NCBI RefSeq assembly: GCF_001949145.1
Contig: NW_019091466.1
Coordinates: 116,300 to 169,547 of the forward strand
Origin: Acanthaster planci
Lineage: Eukaryota > Echinodermata > Asteroidea > Valvatida > Acanthasteridae
Direction of reading: 5' to 3'
Length of the DNA stretch: 53,248 nucleotides
In this document: positions 11,992 to 23,145 of the stretch, one piece after another
Layout: each line of letters begins with the position of its first letter
Numbering within the stretch: the first letter of the stretch is position 1
Position numbers and translations under genes: made by a program
The notes under the pieces: model-generated
Database searches by the model: none
Seen by the model: only the letters and a program-made list of their open reading frames with translations
Told to the model about the DNA's origin: nothing

Positions 11992-13270
11992 GCATGTGCC
12001 TAGTTATTGTGTTCCCCATATGCTTACACATTACTTTGACATGCTTTGATCCTTGTCTGGATCCAGCATAGTTGCTGTCATATGATAGTGTATGATTATA
12101 GCTGCCTGTGATTAAACTTGACAAGTACCTTCATGCTTAAATTTCATCACTGGTATTTTGTATGCCCAGGGGCAAAAGGTCACTTTTCCAGGTCATTGGT
12201 TTATTTGACCTCTTGGGCATTTTTCAGACTCAACCTCTCCTGTGACCTTTTGACTCATTGGTCTCCAAATGCTTGGCTGTCATTTGGGCACTGAATTAGA
12301 TTTTATGAAAATTATTTGCTTACAAAGATGAAAAGTGATTCAGTCATTTTTAGGGGTTTAACCCTGCAATTTGCTCTAATATATCTCGCTCATGTGTCCA
12401 TTAATCCATGTGAAAAAAATGAATACTTAAACTTACTAATTAAGTCACGTTTGGTTCGAAATTAATGAGTGTTTTGTTTATCTCTTTTGTAACTGAAACA
12501 TTAGCCCTTTTAGTAACAGTTTTTTTCTGCATAAAGTGTTGATGATTAGGTTGGTTTATTGGTACTCACAATTTTAGTATACAGTTCAGTTGTTTGAAGA
12601 TACTACATTTAGTTGATTGCATGTTACTTTGAATTTGGTGCAAATGCAGTAACAGGAATCTAATGTGTTTCTTGAAAGGCACTGTTTTATTATTTCAGCC
12701 ACTGTGAATGACATCTCCTCCATATAGTCAGTCAAAAGGTAAAAGGTTGATTTGAAAGATTCTCTGGAAAAAATGGAGTTTTTTTTAATTATGTTCGAAA
12801 AATTAAACTCTGGAATTAAATTTATTGGTAACACTAACAGTTTTGTATAGATCGTGGTCAATCTCAATAAAATTCGAATTTAAAGCCCCCAATATTTATT
12901 TCTGTGCTGTAATGATTGTTTTGTTTTTCCAGACTTGGATTCCCAGTAATAATGCTTCTATTCGAAGTGGAGAAAGAATGTTTGTCTCCCTTTGCTACCA
13001 CTTGATATATCTCAAATTTCTTGAAAGTCAGGTGTATGAACTGCTCTCTATGAACTGCCCTGGTCGAATGTCAGTCCAAGATCAACTTACCGATAGACCA
13101 CCAGTGCTTTTCTGTGATTGCGTGTTCATCTGCTGCGCTGCAAAAAGTGACCTCAACGAAGGAATATTAGTTCGGACCTGCACGGTGGCGCTGCCCATGG
13201 AGTACCCTGGATCATGAAGAGGGTCGATGTTGTTTGTCAAACCCACACAGGTCGATCGCATCTAAGTAAA
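11992..13270. other. Intergenic DNA, no gene recognised
   Basis: A 130-codon frame at 12825-13217 has no recognisable domain and no splice partner, and is probably chance. Confidence 0.45.
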
Positions 13271-13271
13271 A

Positions 13272-13575
13272 GGATCCGAACAAAGACGGGCACGATGGCT
13301 GTACGCATTTCGTTATCTCAATTAGACTTGCACGAATTTAGTGAGTGCGATGTTTGTTTTTACGTATTTACAGACTCCACTTCGCACAGTATTTATGAAA
13401 ATGTGATAACTAGGCCTAGCTATCAATGCTATGATTATACAATATAATTATCGTTTAATTTATTTCGCTAGGTAATGTATTTTTAAGTACAGACATTTTC
13501 CATTCCTTTGAATCATGTCAGGCAAAGATTGGAGTTTTAAAAATTGTAAAGGAAACATTTCAGACCTACTGAGTG
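13272..13575 (+). repeat. Direct repeat copy A flanking the Penelope-like remnant
   Basis: It starts ggatccgaacaaagacgggc and runs through ctaggcctagct, gctaggtaatg and gattggagttttaaa. The same succession of blocks, diverged and with insertions, recurs in the same orientation from 15241. Position and orientation suggest pseudo-LTRs of a Penelope-like element; that role is inferred. Confidence 0.65.
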
Positions 13576-14700
13576 GAATTTGTAGTAGGTCTGCTGCTCC
13601 TTGGAAATGTTGCTTATAGAGTTTGATATTTCTGTTATGTGTTAATGATCTGGAGTGCGGTACCTCGGGTTACCTCCAATATAATGGGGAGTGTGTTGCT
13701 TCTCAGTAATAAAATCTACTGAGGGGATATAAGTAGGACACATTTTGGATATCATTTTTAGATAACATGTCTCTTCCATGAACTGCGAAACTTATTGTTC
13801 AGATCATCAGATTCTATGGTGATTATACTTTAATTTGACATAAAAATTACGATGCTCTAGATATTATGTCCTGTTCACCTGAATGCATGGGGTACGGATG
13901 TATGTAAGGGCCACTTGCAAAAAAAATTTCGAGATCTTGCCGCGGCGTCAATTTGATATCCCGCCGCAGCAGTTTCATAAGCCCTATTCAACGTGCCGTT
14001 TTCAAATGTGTCTTTAGCGTGACATGCAGTAAGATTTTGTTTTAGATTGCTAATTGGAACAAAAGGGGATGTTATATTTCATCCAAGCTTGATTTACAAC
14101 ACAAAAGAAATCTCTTTGGGGGTATGAATGTCCATATCCGCGAGTGGGGTAGACTACTTTGACTCCCTGGTAGATTGTTGAAAGGATTACGGTGCCGTTT
14201 CATTTATAGTTTAAATAATCCTATTTACATACGCGCCACGAGGGGGGAACGAATAAAAAACAAGAAAAGAAAACAGCAAAAGAAATGAAACTTAGAAATG
14301 AAATAGAACATAATAATTTACTTGAGAAAAAAAATCGAACCTCTTCCAGCAGTTAAATGTTACTGTTTTAACTAGACGGTTGCCCCCCCCATTCGGGCAA
14401 TACCCGTGCATATTTTTAGCCAATGTGTTTTGTCACTTTCTGACCAAACCTCGATGCTGATATCATTCTAACATTAAAATCAGCCATGATTTGGGAGACT
14501 TCAGCAGGCAAAAAGAAAAATAAGGTGGAGGTGAAAGGAAAACTAACACACACTTTTTCCTCAACTTTAATGAAATCCGTGCTCTTTGACCTCACATCCA
14601 AGCGTTCCCTTGTCACAAACCACCAATACAGTGCAGGGCGCAGGGAAGAGCAAATACATAACACATTTTTGTCGAGAACTTATTGGATGGAGTCGATTTT
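13576..14700. other. Interior of the Penelope-like locus with no recognisable reverse transcriptase
   Basis: A complete Penelope-like element would encode RT upstream of GIY-YIG. Here about 1.1 kb contains only short unrelated frames and AT-rich sequence, so RT is missing or beyond recognition. Confidence 0.4.
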
Positions 14701-14718
14701 AATTAACACTCACAAAGA

Positions 14719-15060
14719 CAAGCAGTCGTCCCGGTGTATCATATCGCATTACATGTGAATACGGCCAAGTATACATCGGGGAAACTGGAAGGAACCCCTC
14801 CCCACCAGACTCCAAGAACACCGCTCGCACGGCCGACGAGGAGAATACGACAAGTCGGCCAACATCAAACATGCACACGCCACGGACCACCCCATCCAAT
14901 GGGACAAAGCAGAACTCATCGCCCCCATCCAGAACTGGCTCCCAAGGAGAATCCGAGAAGCCATCGAGATTTTTGGCACAACACCGTACCCCAAGACATC
15001 GGTTTCAAGCTCAGCGACATCTGGCGCCCACTAGCACCCAAGCAGACACCTACTTCCGGA
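14719..15060 (+). pseudogene. Penelope-like retroelement GIY-YIG endonuclease remnant, frameshifted
   Basis: Penelope-like elements encode RT followed by a GIY-YIG nuclease that nicks the target. One plus frame reads PGVSYRITCEYGQVYIGETG, which has the Y-x-I-x-C opening and the VYIGETGR core. Another frame continues TRLQEHRSHGRRGEYDKSAN, an IKHAHATDHPIQW block with the conserved H and W, and then LPRRIREAIEIF. A third frame supplies VPQDIGFKLSDIW, similar to the D-x-G-x-x-L-S-x-x-W tail of these elements. At least two frameshifts and a stop show it is dead. Its G+C content is well above its surroundings, consistent with transposon origin. Confidence 0.8.
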
Positions 15061-15190
15061 CAGTAGCGTCCCTTATACCCGAAACCCATGCACCCCCCAG
15101 GCGTTAGGGTTTTCTCTACCCGAAGCCACCCCCGGCATAAGGGTCCCCTACACCCGAACCCAAGGTTTCCCGCCAATTCTAGGATCCAAC
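15061..15190 (+). repeat. Short degenerate repeats after the GIY-YIG remnant
   Basis: Variants of cccttatacccgaaaccc recur about three times (ccctacacccgaaccc, ctctacccgaagccaccc) with roughly 35-40-bp spacing. This is probably the 3' untranslated part of the Penelope-like element. Confidence 0.45.
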
Positions 15191-15240
15191 ACCTTCACGC
15201 ATGTCTCTTGTACCATGCAACCATGGCAAAGTAAAACTTT

Positions 15241-15760
15241 GGATCCGAACAAAGACGGGCATGATGCCACATGAGGTCAGTGTGCATTTCGTGATCGAAA
15301 TTTGACTTGAACTTGAAATTTTGAACTTGACACGGAGTGAGTGTGGTGCTTGCTTTTACGTATTATTCATTTTGTAGACTTCACTTTGCATAGTATTAAT
15401 TTTATCCGTTAATTTGACAACTAGGCCTAGCTGATAAGACTTGAAGGTTTTCATGGTGAAAGAACTAAAACGACTGCGGTTACGCCATGGATCAATCTCT
15501 TTCTTGAGTATGTGTGGTCCCCGGTTCTTCTCAGAACCACACATAGTCAAGAAAGAGAATGATCCATGGTGTAACTGCAATCGTTTTTACTCATACGCCC
15601 AGCTGGCTACGCTTTGATAATGTTATACTCATCGTTTCACTTGTCCCACTAGGTAAAATATTTTGTAAGGGTAGTCATTTTACATGTCTTTTATACCGTG
15701 TTAGGGGCGTAGATTGGCGTTTTAAACCTTTCAAAGGAGACTACAAGAGGGATTTCTTAC
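15241..15760 (+). repeat. Direct repeat copy B flanking the Penelope-like remnant
   Basis: It matches copy A block by block: ggatccgaacaaagacgggc, tgcatttcgt, gagtg, ttttacgtatt, acaactaggcctagct, actaggtaa, and finally gattggcgttttaaa. It is interrupted after ctaggcctagct by the foldback element at about 15434-15606. Offset from copy A at the start is 1969 bp. Confidence 0.65.
15467..15588. mobile_element. Foldback element with about 52-bp arms and a 17-base loop
   Basis: The left arm (15467-15518) contains ccatggatcaatctctttct, and its near-perfect reverse complement is at 15536-15588. The loop region itself can pair as ggttct-tctc-agaacc. It disrupts direct repeat copy B, so it inserted after the copies formed. 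Half of a related unit is found at 44264-44335. Confidence 0.75.
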
Positions 15761-15789
15761 TTAAATCTTTTGACAATACGTTCATCCAA

Positions 15790-16600
15790 GTGAAATTGCT
15801 TTGCATTTGAAGTCTCGTGAAAATATCTTTCACCTTAATTTAAATTTATGTAGGGAGCCGTGCCCGAGTACGAGTAAAGGCCGCCCTCATCCTTCCAATC
15901 ACACGTCACGGAGGTGATTAACATAAAGTTGATACTTTGGGGGCGCTTCCCGTGCACGCAGTGTGAATTAAGGTAGACTCTTTGCTATGGGGTTCTGTCT
16001 GTATTTCGCTTCTATTAATTTGCAAGGAGCAAGGCTTTGGCCATGCTCTTAAGTGCAGAAGAGTGTCAATGCTAGAAACCCCTAGTAAGTGCTTACCATA
16101 GAGGGGTCCCAACACGACACTTTTAGCGTCGATCTGCGCACTTCCGCGTTTGAAAACAAGGCTGTGTGTGTCAGCTTCAATAATATGATGAGATGATGGA
16201 AAGTAAGGAGTCAAGACACAAAATACATAAAAGTATATTAAATTCAGACTTTTCAAGCTGCAAAGTTTTGTGGAAGAGTCTTTCAGGATGACTCGACACG
16301 TAAAATCAAAAGAAAAAATAACGGCAATTTACCGCCAACAAATGTACCTGCGATGGTCTGTGTCTTGTGCAGTGGGCGTGGTTTAAACTGAAGTGGCATA
16401 ACTTGGATACTGCATGTAGTGTGTGGACTCCTCGGGCGCCGTGACGAACTTCAACACTGAGAGCCTCGGTTTCGATGCAGATATGCGCAGACGGCGCTAA
16501 TGTGAAATCCCTCTATTGTGTAAACATTTCACACTATCTTCGGTCGGAGAAATTGTAAAATTTACTGGACTTCGACTTGGTGACTGTGTTCTCTATCAAA
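15790..16600. other. Intergenic DNA, no gene recognised
   Basis: Only short frames without domains. A word cgtggtttaaactgaagt near 16378 recurs in diverged form at about 31669 within the NUBP1 gene. Confidence 0.4.
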
Positions 16601-16613
16601 ACGTGCCATACTG

Positions 16614-16768
16614 TATAGACCTTTCCCCCCCATGTGACTAAATGTGAATACCACCACGTATGGACCGCCTTCCTACGGGCAGCTTCAACCACGTGCAAGC
16701 GCACGTGCCAACGCTGCGTGCTTGACTAGTTTATCACGATCGTGACATCATAGGAAAAAGGTCTATTG
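16614..16768. mobile_element. Small inverted-repeat element (possible MITE), about 155 bp
   Basis: tatagacctttcccc at 16614 is mirrored by ggaaaaaggtctatt ending near 16767. The interior holds further palindromes, cacgtgcaagcgcacgtg and tcacgatcgtga. It has no coding capacity, and the target duplication is unclear. Confidence 0.45.
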
Positions 16769-18185
16769 GTAAGCTAGTTGTGTTAGCCTTTGACATCACA
16801 TTCATTTTATTATTTTTTTACGGTACCGTCTAGTCATTACACTACTCGGACTTTTTTCTTATGTAATAACTTGTAGTTCTGGAGTTTAGACATTTATTGT
16901 TTACGTGTTCCCCAAGTATTACATTGGCCCTAAATCAAAATGGCACATTTTAGATTAGCGTTGATATGGTAACGAGGAAAACATGTAAAATTGTTTGAGA
17001 CTTGCAAACAGATTAATATCATTTGTTGTACTGTCAAGGGTGGTACCACATAAAAAAATTGCTCAAAAATACATACTAAATCATCAGTTTTGATAACGGC
17101 AAACAATGAGGGGAAAATTAGATTTAAGTAGTCCAGACGGTACTCTTTTAAATCATATCAAATTTATTTGCTTGGAATTAATTTGAAATTTTGGGGTCGT
17201 GGACACTTTCACGGAATTACCCACATCTTTGATATCTCTGCAAAAGATGTTATTCCAGTTCCCATAAAGTGATTGGTAGTATGTGTTGAGCCTGGAAGAT
17301 TCTGTAAATGAGTGACTCCGGTATTCCAACAGTCTCGCATAAGGCTATTGAGGAACAGCAAGTCCGAGAAACGACTGTAGTCGACTATAGTTCGTCTAAA
17401 CATCACCCAAACGATGAGTAGTTTGGACTATCAAGTCGACTATTCGGGACCGGGGCCCCAGGGCGTGGCTGCTCCACTGGTTATCAAGTGTAAATGAAGA
17501 CTCTCCTCTGAAGGGTTACTGTATACGGTAAAAGATAGATTTTTAGCGAATAAGAATTAAACATTTGTTGTATTTGGCAAGGAATACGCCAGTCAGAAAT
17601 CCCAGTCACGTGTCTGTAATCTCCTCAATGAAACGCAATGCAACTTTATTTATTTGAAGGATTCAAAACGAAGTCAAATGCTTGTAATTGCGAAAATGAA
17701 ACCAGGTTTTCAGTCGTTTTCAAAATCTACGCCAAAATTGAAATATTATTTTGCAAATTGCATCGCGCATTTTGGGCCATTGGCTGGGGAAACATAAATT
17801 ACCGATATTTCCATAAGTCTTAATAAACACGGCACTTTATTTTTTTTGATAAACTGGAGAAATGGTTTTCAAAGGTGAATGACCGCGGACATATAATTTC
17901 TTTCAAATCTGGTAGTGTTTTTTTAACACTTTTTCAGCATTTATTTCAAATTTTGTGCAGCTGCATTCATAAAATACGGTGGTCTAATGCTGTCTAATCA
18001 TTATCAGGTTATCTCTGTGAACTTTGTATTTTATGAAAACAAATTTAGGTGTGTTGGAACAGTCCCAACGTCGTCTGCCTCGAAATGATCCATGCAAAAT
18101 GATCAAGTGCGCATGCGCGAACTCTCACTAAAAGTGGTGCACAAAGGCATGGGAGTGAACATAGGTGGTCACCTCATGCAATTAT
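16769..18185. other. Intergenic DNA, no gene recognised
   Basis: Nothing coding is recognisable. A perfect NRF1-like site, tgcgcatgcgcg, lies at about 18108-18119, but no transcript start can be tied to it. Confidence 0.4.
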
Positions 18186-18191
18186 TCTTAC

Positions 18192-18252
18192 TGTCGCCCG
18201 TCGTGCGTCGCCCGTCGTCCGTCGTGCGTCGCCCGTCGTGCGTCGCCCATCA
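18192..18252 (+). repeat. GTCG-rich minisatellite (units gtcgcccgtc/gtcgtgc)
   Basis: Alternating gtcgtgcgtc and gtcgcccgtc units. In one frame it reads as repeated Val-Arg-Arg-Pro-Ser, an artefact of the repeat and not a protein. It is related in inverted orientation to 19230-19289. Confidence 0.8.
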
Positions 18253-18803
18253 AATGGGTTGCATAGGACCTGCAAAAGCCGGGGTTTAACAAATGACAAC
18301 GTGATGATTCCATTCACTTCTAAGGATCTTTTCCCAATAAGGCAAGTACAAATCCCACCCGCAGTACTAGTCCCATAATTAATGCCAATAATGCTAGACT
18401 ACCCCTGCCCCTTGACAAGAAAATGTCGCCTTTCTGAGAATTCAACCAAGTGTTTTTTGGGGGCAACACATTTTCAGCGAAAATATTCAGGCCAAGTTAT
18501 CCACAGTATAATTCTACTTTGCATACTGTAAAAACGTGCCAACTTGTTTTTATCAAATTCTAGAAAGAAATCTGCCAACCGATACAGATATTCCATTTTG
18601 TCCTCTCAATTTCACCTTGAAATACAGAAATACTGGACAGTGCAGTGGATAACAAATTGTTTATTGTTTTAAATGTATTGTTAGGGGGCAAATACCACTT
18701 GGTTTAAGTTTCAGAGAATGTGACGTGTTTGTTTTTTTATGAGAACAGGTTGTCCAGCATATCAGCATTATTTATGGGGCTAACAAGTAACGTTACTGTT
18801 TAC

Positions 18804-18927
18804 NNNNNNNNNNNNNNNNNNNNNNNNNNNNNNNNNNNNNNNNNNNNNNNNNNNNNNNNNNNNNNNNNNNNNNNNNNNNNNNNNNNNNNNNNNNNNNNNN
18901 NNNNNNNNNNNNNNNNNNNNNNNNNNN
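18804..18927. other. Assembly gap (124 N)
   Basis: A run of N; any reading frame crossing it is meaningless. Confidence 0.99.
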
Positions 18928-19229
18928 GTCAGGCCGTTAATGAGTAAAGTTACGTCTAGAGTAACTAAGTTATTGAGGAAAACTATCTACCCTACCTACC
19001 CTATCTACCCTATTTCATATACACGTAACTTATACGCCGATGTCAGGATATTATTTCTTATTTCAAGTGGAGTTCGGTGCAACTGCAAAAACGAATACAT
19101 GTATATCTTCTAGTTCTATTGCTAAAATGAGAGTCAGGCATGGTGGATCGATCAAACAAGGACATGTACCTGTGAAACGATAAAGGGTCAAAGTTAAAAA
19201 TACCACTGCGCAATCGTGACAAAAAAAAA

Positions 19230-19289
19230 AACGGGCGACGCACGACGCACGACGGACGACGCACGACGGACGACGCACGACAGGCGACG
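19230..19289 (-). repeat. GTCG-rich minisatellite, inverted relative to the 18.2-kb copy
   Basis: On the plus strand it reads cgacgcacgac and ggacgacgcac units, the reverse complement of the repeat at 18192-18252. A T12-like run bounds it on the minus strand. The two tracts are about 1 kb apart with the gap between them. Confidence 0.8.
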
Positions 19290-22200
19290 GCAGATATGGA
19301 ATTCCATACACAAATGAATATTCTAATAAAATCTACAAAAAAAATTAAAAGATGCTTATCGTGTGTACTTGCTTTTGCCTCCATTTGCCAGGGCAGTTTT
19401 GCGAAGAGCTTCGGTCTACACTTTTTAATCTTTCAATTATTGGAGTATATGGATCATGAATTTGAGAATTTCGTTACGTAAGCTTTAGATAGCTTTATCA
19501 GTTTGCAATCTCTTTTTCTCATGAAGTGTGAAATATAAGATTCACACACATTAATGGCTATAATGTTATCAATAAGAGTCTTTTCTGATGTAGCACAAGT
19601 AAAGAAGCTCACCTTTAAAATGTAAAAGGCATGATGGTTCATAAAAACATTTCGTTTTCATTTTTGCGCGTGACGGTTTTCAAGACTTTCCACCAACGTC
19701 ACCAATTTTTCAAAGGGCTTCCAGCGTCCATCGAGAGTCAATGGTCATCAGGCTCAGAGAGCTTGCTACTTGCTTCTTGTGGTGTCCGATTCAAGAGATG
19801 TGGTGTTTTGTGAAAGAAGGGCTTCGCTCGTTTGTTTGGCTCTGTTAGCTAAGCACAAGACAGCATTGATTTCATTCCTGTTATCAACGAGCATATCCCT
19901 ATAGGAAAACAATCAGAATAATTTTGGATTTCGGAAATTTGCAATGTTATTTTACGTTTCCTTATAATTATATTTCGACTGACGACTGTTACATCAAAGG
20001 TGTATGAAAATGTGGGAGTAATAAGTGTAAGCAGTTTTAGATGGGAACAAAGAAACTTGATAACATTTAAGCATGCATAGCAATTACTGCAGGCAATCCA
20101 AGGATTTATATGAATGCAACATTTGATTGGGTAAAAAATCCGTAAAATTTCATTCACCCTAACACAACCACTTAATATTAACACCAACACTGACTGCCTT
20201 ACTCACTATTCCGCCGTCCACCAGGGACACAGTACTAAATTTTTCTAAGGCAAATAAAATATTCATGCTCAGGAATTCTTTAGTAATGTGTAAAAGCATG
20301 TAAATGCTGAACTACATCCACTGAGTTTCACTGTTACGGCCAACTTGATGTAATGTATGGACAGTACAAATGGTCAAAACAAAATGCATAGGCCTAAGGC
20401 TATGCTCGGTTCCCATTCAAATTTCGGAACCTTAATCGTCATTATTACTATTTTTTTTTATTTGAAACTATTCAGTTTAGGTATTTGCCCTCACTTTTTG
20501 TTGACATTATTTGTTTTGTTTAACTTTATGCACAGAAGTCTTAAAAACAAACACTTGCTGATTGAGGCGTATTCACTCGGCAAAGACAAATAATTTGGGA
20601 AGCCATGTTCGGAACACTGCCTACAAGAGTGCGTCCGTGCCAGATGAGGTCGTGCCAGGAACAGTTCAAATAGGGTTTTCAAGTAGTTGAATTGGTTAAT
20701 CTGTTATAATTTAATTAATTGGCTTTATAATCGGTATTGTCGCTCATTTGAAACAAACTTTGAGTTGAGGTCTTTAATTTTGCTTTAATCTTCCAAAAGT
20801 GGACGATCAACTGAAATCAAACTGATCTTGCCGATGCATAATGTCCTGAATTTTGCCCACGCGTGAGATTGTTAGCTTTTTTTGGTCTATTATGACGATT
20901 AATGTTTATGCTTATTCAAGTTGCATATCACTTTTTTTTAGTAAAATACTGTTCTGTTTCTACTCTTTCGGGATTGTGTTGGTGTTTCAGTATATATTGT
21001 TAAATCTGGAATCACTCCTTTTTATTACATAACAATTAGTTGGCGAAGAGAAAATCTAAATATTTAGAGAGGTTTCTCAAACTAACAAATTCCAAGGAGT
21101 TTTACTTTATAGACCTGCAGTCTGTAATAAATTGAGGTGTATGAAGCGAAAAACACCTTAGTACCCAGTGCAATGTTTGTTTGTTTGTAGTATATGTCAG
21201 GGAGCTATCAACATGTACTTACGCCATACAGCTTTGCTCTTTGTTGCTTTTAAGAAAGAAAAAAATAATGAAAACCGCTCCACAATGAAATTCCGCTGTT
21301 TTTCTGTCCTGATGCTACAGTTTTTATCAATTCCTTGCAAATATGTTGATGGAATCTTTTTTTAATCCTCGGCTTTCATCATTAACTTGTAAACTGTACA
21401 CCCAGCTGTGAAGATTGCACTTTTTCATTGAGTGACTTTATTCACCTGCATTATTGTAAAACAGTCATCCCCATGAAGTACTGTTAAAATGTATACAGTC
21501 CTTATTTTCAGGAATATAAAAAAGAGAAAACAGCCCATAGGCCTATTACAACTAATACGAGCTCATTAATTTTGTGTCTGCTATATATAGATCGAAATTC
21601 AAACATACCCCCTTTCTTTTAAACATCTTTGTTAAAGACTGTTTCCTAGCTAAGACAATTTAGATTGATTTATAAGACATCCGAACATGCCTCAATGTTA
21701 TAAAATACGCATGCGCAGAAACCCGCAAACCCTCACCACGGCCAGCTGCTGTCCATGTTTTTCCTTTAATTTACTGCTATTTCGGGCGTATCGTCGTTAA
21801 AAGGCGAATAAAAAAATTTCGTGGCTAACCCCCATAAAATCGAAACGAAAAGTGATCTTATGTCCATAATTTTGAATTTCCAGTGAAAAAAATGGAGGCC
21901 AACCTCTTCAGGGTACAGTCCACTAATTCAAGCCCCTTTGAAAACAGTGTAAAATCAGCACTGTTCAGGGCCCATTAACATGCACGCCAACATCCCTGAG
22001 ATTTCTGAAACACAAATGAAATTCTTGTCTGGTCACTAATCTTTCAACTTCTGTTCAATATTTTTGTGGGTTAACCAATTACATTTTTAATTATTCCCAC
22101 AAAACAAAATCACCCCCCGAAAAGTGATTTTTCCGAATCTGATTGCAGCCATTTCTCAAGTGGCAACCCTCAACTTTTAGAGCACTTAGGACCATTTTCA

Positions 22201-22600
22201 ACCGTAGTTTTTAGCCATTCTGCTCTCATATAAAAGCCCAAAGACCCAGGAGTTCATCCTGTCCGCGATTTACACAATCTCACCATTTTTGGGGCCAAAC
22301 AATCTCCTTCCTCAAAAGATACTGCGGGGGCACTTTTAATGCTAATGAGCTGGCCAGAAATTCTCACTTGAATAAGAGATCTGCACCCTTCACGAGATCG
22401 AGAGTCAACAGGCGGGGCGGCGCTGTTTCCGTCCGGTTTTGCACTGTTTTCTATGGGCGCGTATTTGGTGTACATGTACATGTAGTGCCATAGATCAATC
22501 CAATGGCCAACTCTTGTGTACGTACCTATTGACATGCATGAATGAAATGAGACTTTTTTCTTCGGATCGTTTTACGTCGAGCGAGGACGATTGACCTGTT
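19290..22600. other. Intergenic DNA upstream of NUBP1
   Basis: No coding region is recognised. An NRF1-like word, acgcatgcgcag, occurs at about 21710-21721. G+C rises after 22.35 kb, which would fit a promoter for the downstream gene. Confidence 0.4.
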
Positions 22601-22640
22601 GTGACGTTTGAGTGTGTACATGTACTGCCCGATCGCACCA
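22360..22640 (+). promoter_or_regulatory. Possible CpG-rich promoter region for the NUBP1-like gene
   Basis: Compared with the flanks, this stretch is rich in CpG (ggcggggcggcgc, tacgtcgagcgaggacga) and has CRE-like tgacgtttg. It sits just upstream of the proposed first exon. No TATA box or initiator is clear; the call is contextual. Confidence 0.3.
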
Positions 22641-22679
22641 TGCATGGAGGATGGACACGGGATTGCACTAAAAATTAAC

Positions 22680-22736
22680 ATGGAGACGAAGGAGCAATTG
22701 GACACAGCAACAGCAGTTGGTTGTCCCTCAGAAACG
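22680..22736 (+). CDS. nubp1: Proposed first coding exon of the NUBP1-like gene
   Basis: NUBP1/Nbp35 proteins start with a short leader containing a CP dipeptide, the first ligand of the N-terminal Fe-S cluster. Here ATG opens METKEQLDTATAVGCPSET, followed by acg|gtctgt, which leaves phase 0 as exon 2 requires. In-frame upstream ATGs exist at 22644 and 22620. Joined to exon 2 the spacing is C-x12-C where the family has C-x13-C; the alternative donor tgt|gtaaca gives C-x14-C. With this exon the protein is 312 residues, close to the roughly 320 typical of the family. It is plausible but unproven, and a separate unseen exon is the alternative. Confidence 0.42.
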
Positions 22737-22976
22737 GTCTGTGTAACATGACGTTCAAAATTTACGCCTAGATACAAGTTGGCCAGCTAGGCCCATAACC
22801 ATGGAGGTAGAATCATGCCATAACGTGAAGAGTTCGGACGCCCCTGATACTGAAGGCGTTACACCCTGTGCACAAACATGACAAACCCTGTACATGTAGT
22901 ATGAGACTAGTCTGAAAATTTCTGAAAAGTGTTTTCTAACTAAACAACTTGGTGTTTTCCCTCTCAAATTGAACTT

Positions 22977-23093
22977 GGGAAGAATTCCATATACGAAGTT
23001 CACTGTAATATCGCGTAATTACTACAAAAGTATCCTTACTTTGATCGCTGAATGAAGACGATGGGAAGAATTCCATATACGAAGTACACTGTA
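22977..23093 (+). repeat. Two direct copies of a 31-bp sequence, 86 bp apart
   Basis: gggaagaattccatatacga followed by agtWcactgta occurs at 22977-23007 and 23063-23093 with one difference. The intervening 55 bp is unrelated to the unit. Confidence 0.85.
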
Positions 23094-23116
23094 CGAAACA
23101 ATGACTGGCATCCGTA

Positions 23117-23145
23117 CATGTATGTATGTATGTATGTATGTACAG
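23117..23145. repeat. (GTAT)n microsatellite
   Basis: Five to six perfect tatg units, bounded by gtacatg and gtacag. Confidence 0.85.

Noticed and set aside
12825-13447. Two consecutive plus-strand frames (130 and 77 codons), one with a CPG tripeptide like NUBP1 leaders
   Set aside because: CPG is followed by unrelated residues, there is no suitable splice to exon 2 about 13 kb away, and the second frame lies in direct repeat copy A.
14734-15176. Six overlapping long frames on both strands
   Set aside because: They are shadows of the G+C-rich, frameshifted GIY-YIG remnant and its 3' repeats; no single frame is a gene.
15421-15480. Possible hammerhead ribozyme (ctgataag ... gtgaaagaac) in the Penelope-like repeat
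   Set aside because: Penelope-like elements can carry hammerheads, but here the core CTGANGA has A in place of the required G, no stem II closes, and copy A lacks the motif.
18192-18252. CRISPR-like array or Arg-rich peptide
   Set aside because: Units are contiguous with no spacers, the DNA is eukaryotic, and the VRRPS reading is only a translation of the minisatellite.
18720-18947. Open frame of 75 codons
   Set aside because: It crosses the 124-N gap and has no real sequence in its middle.
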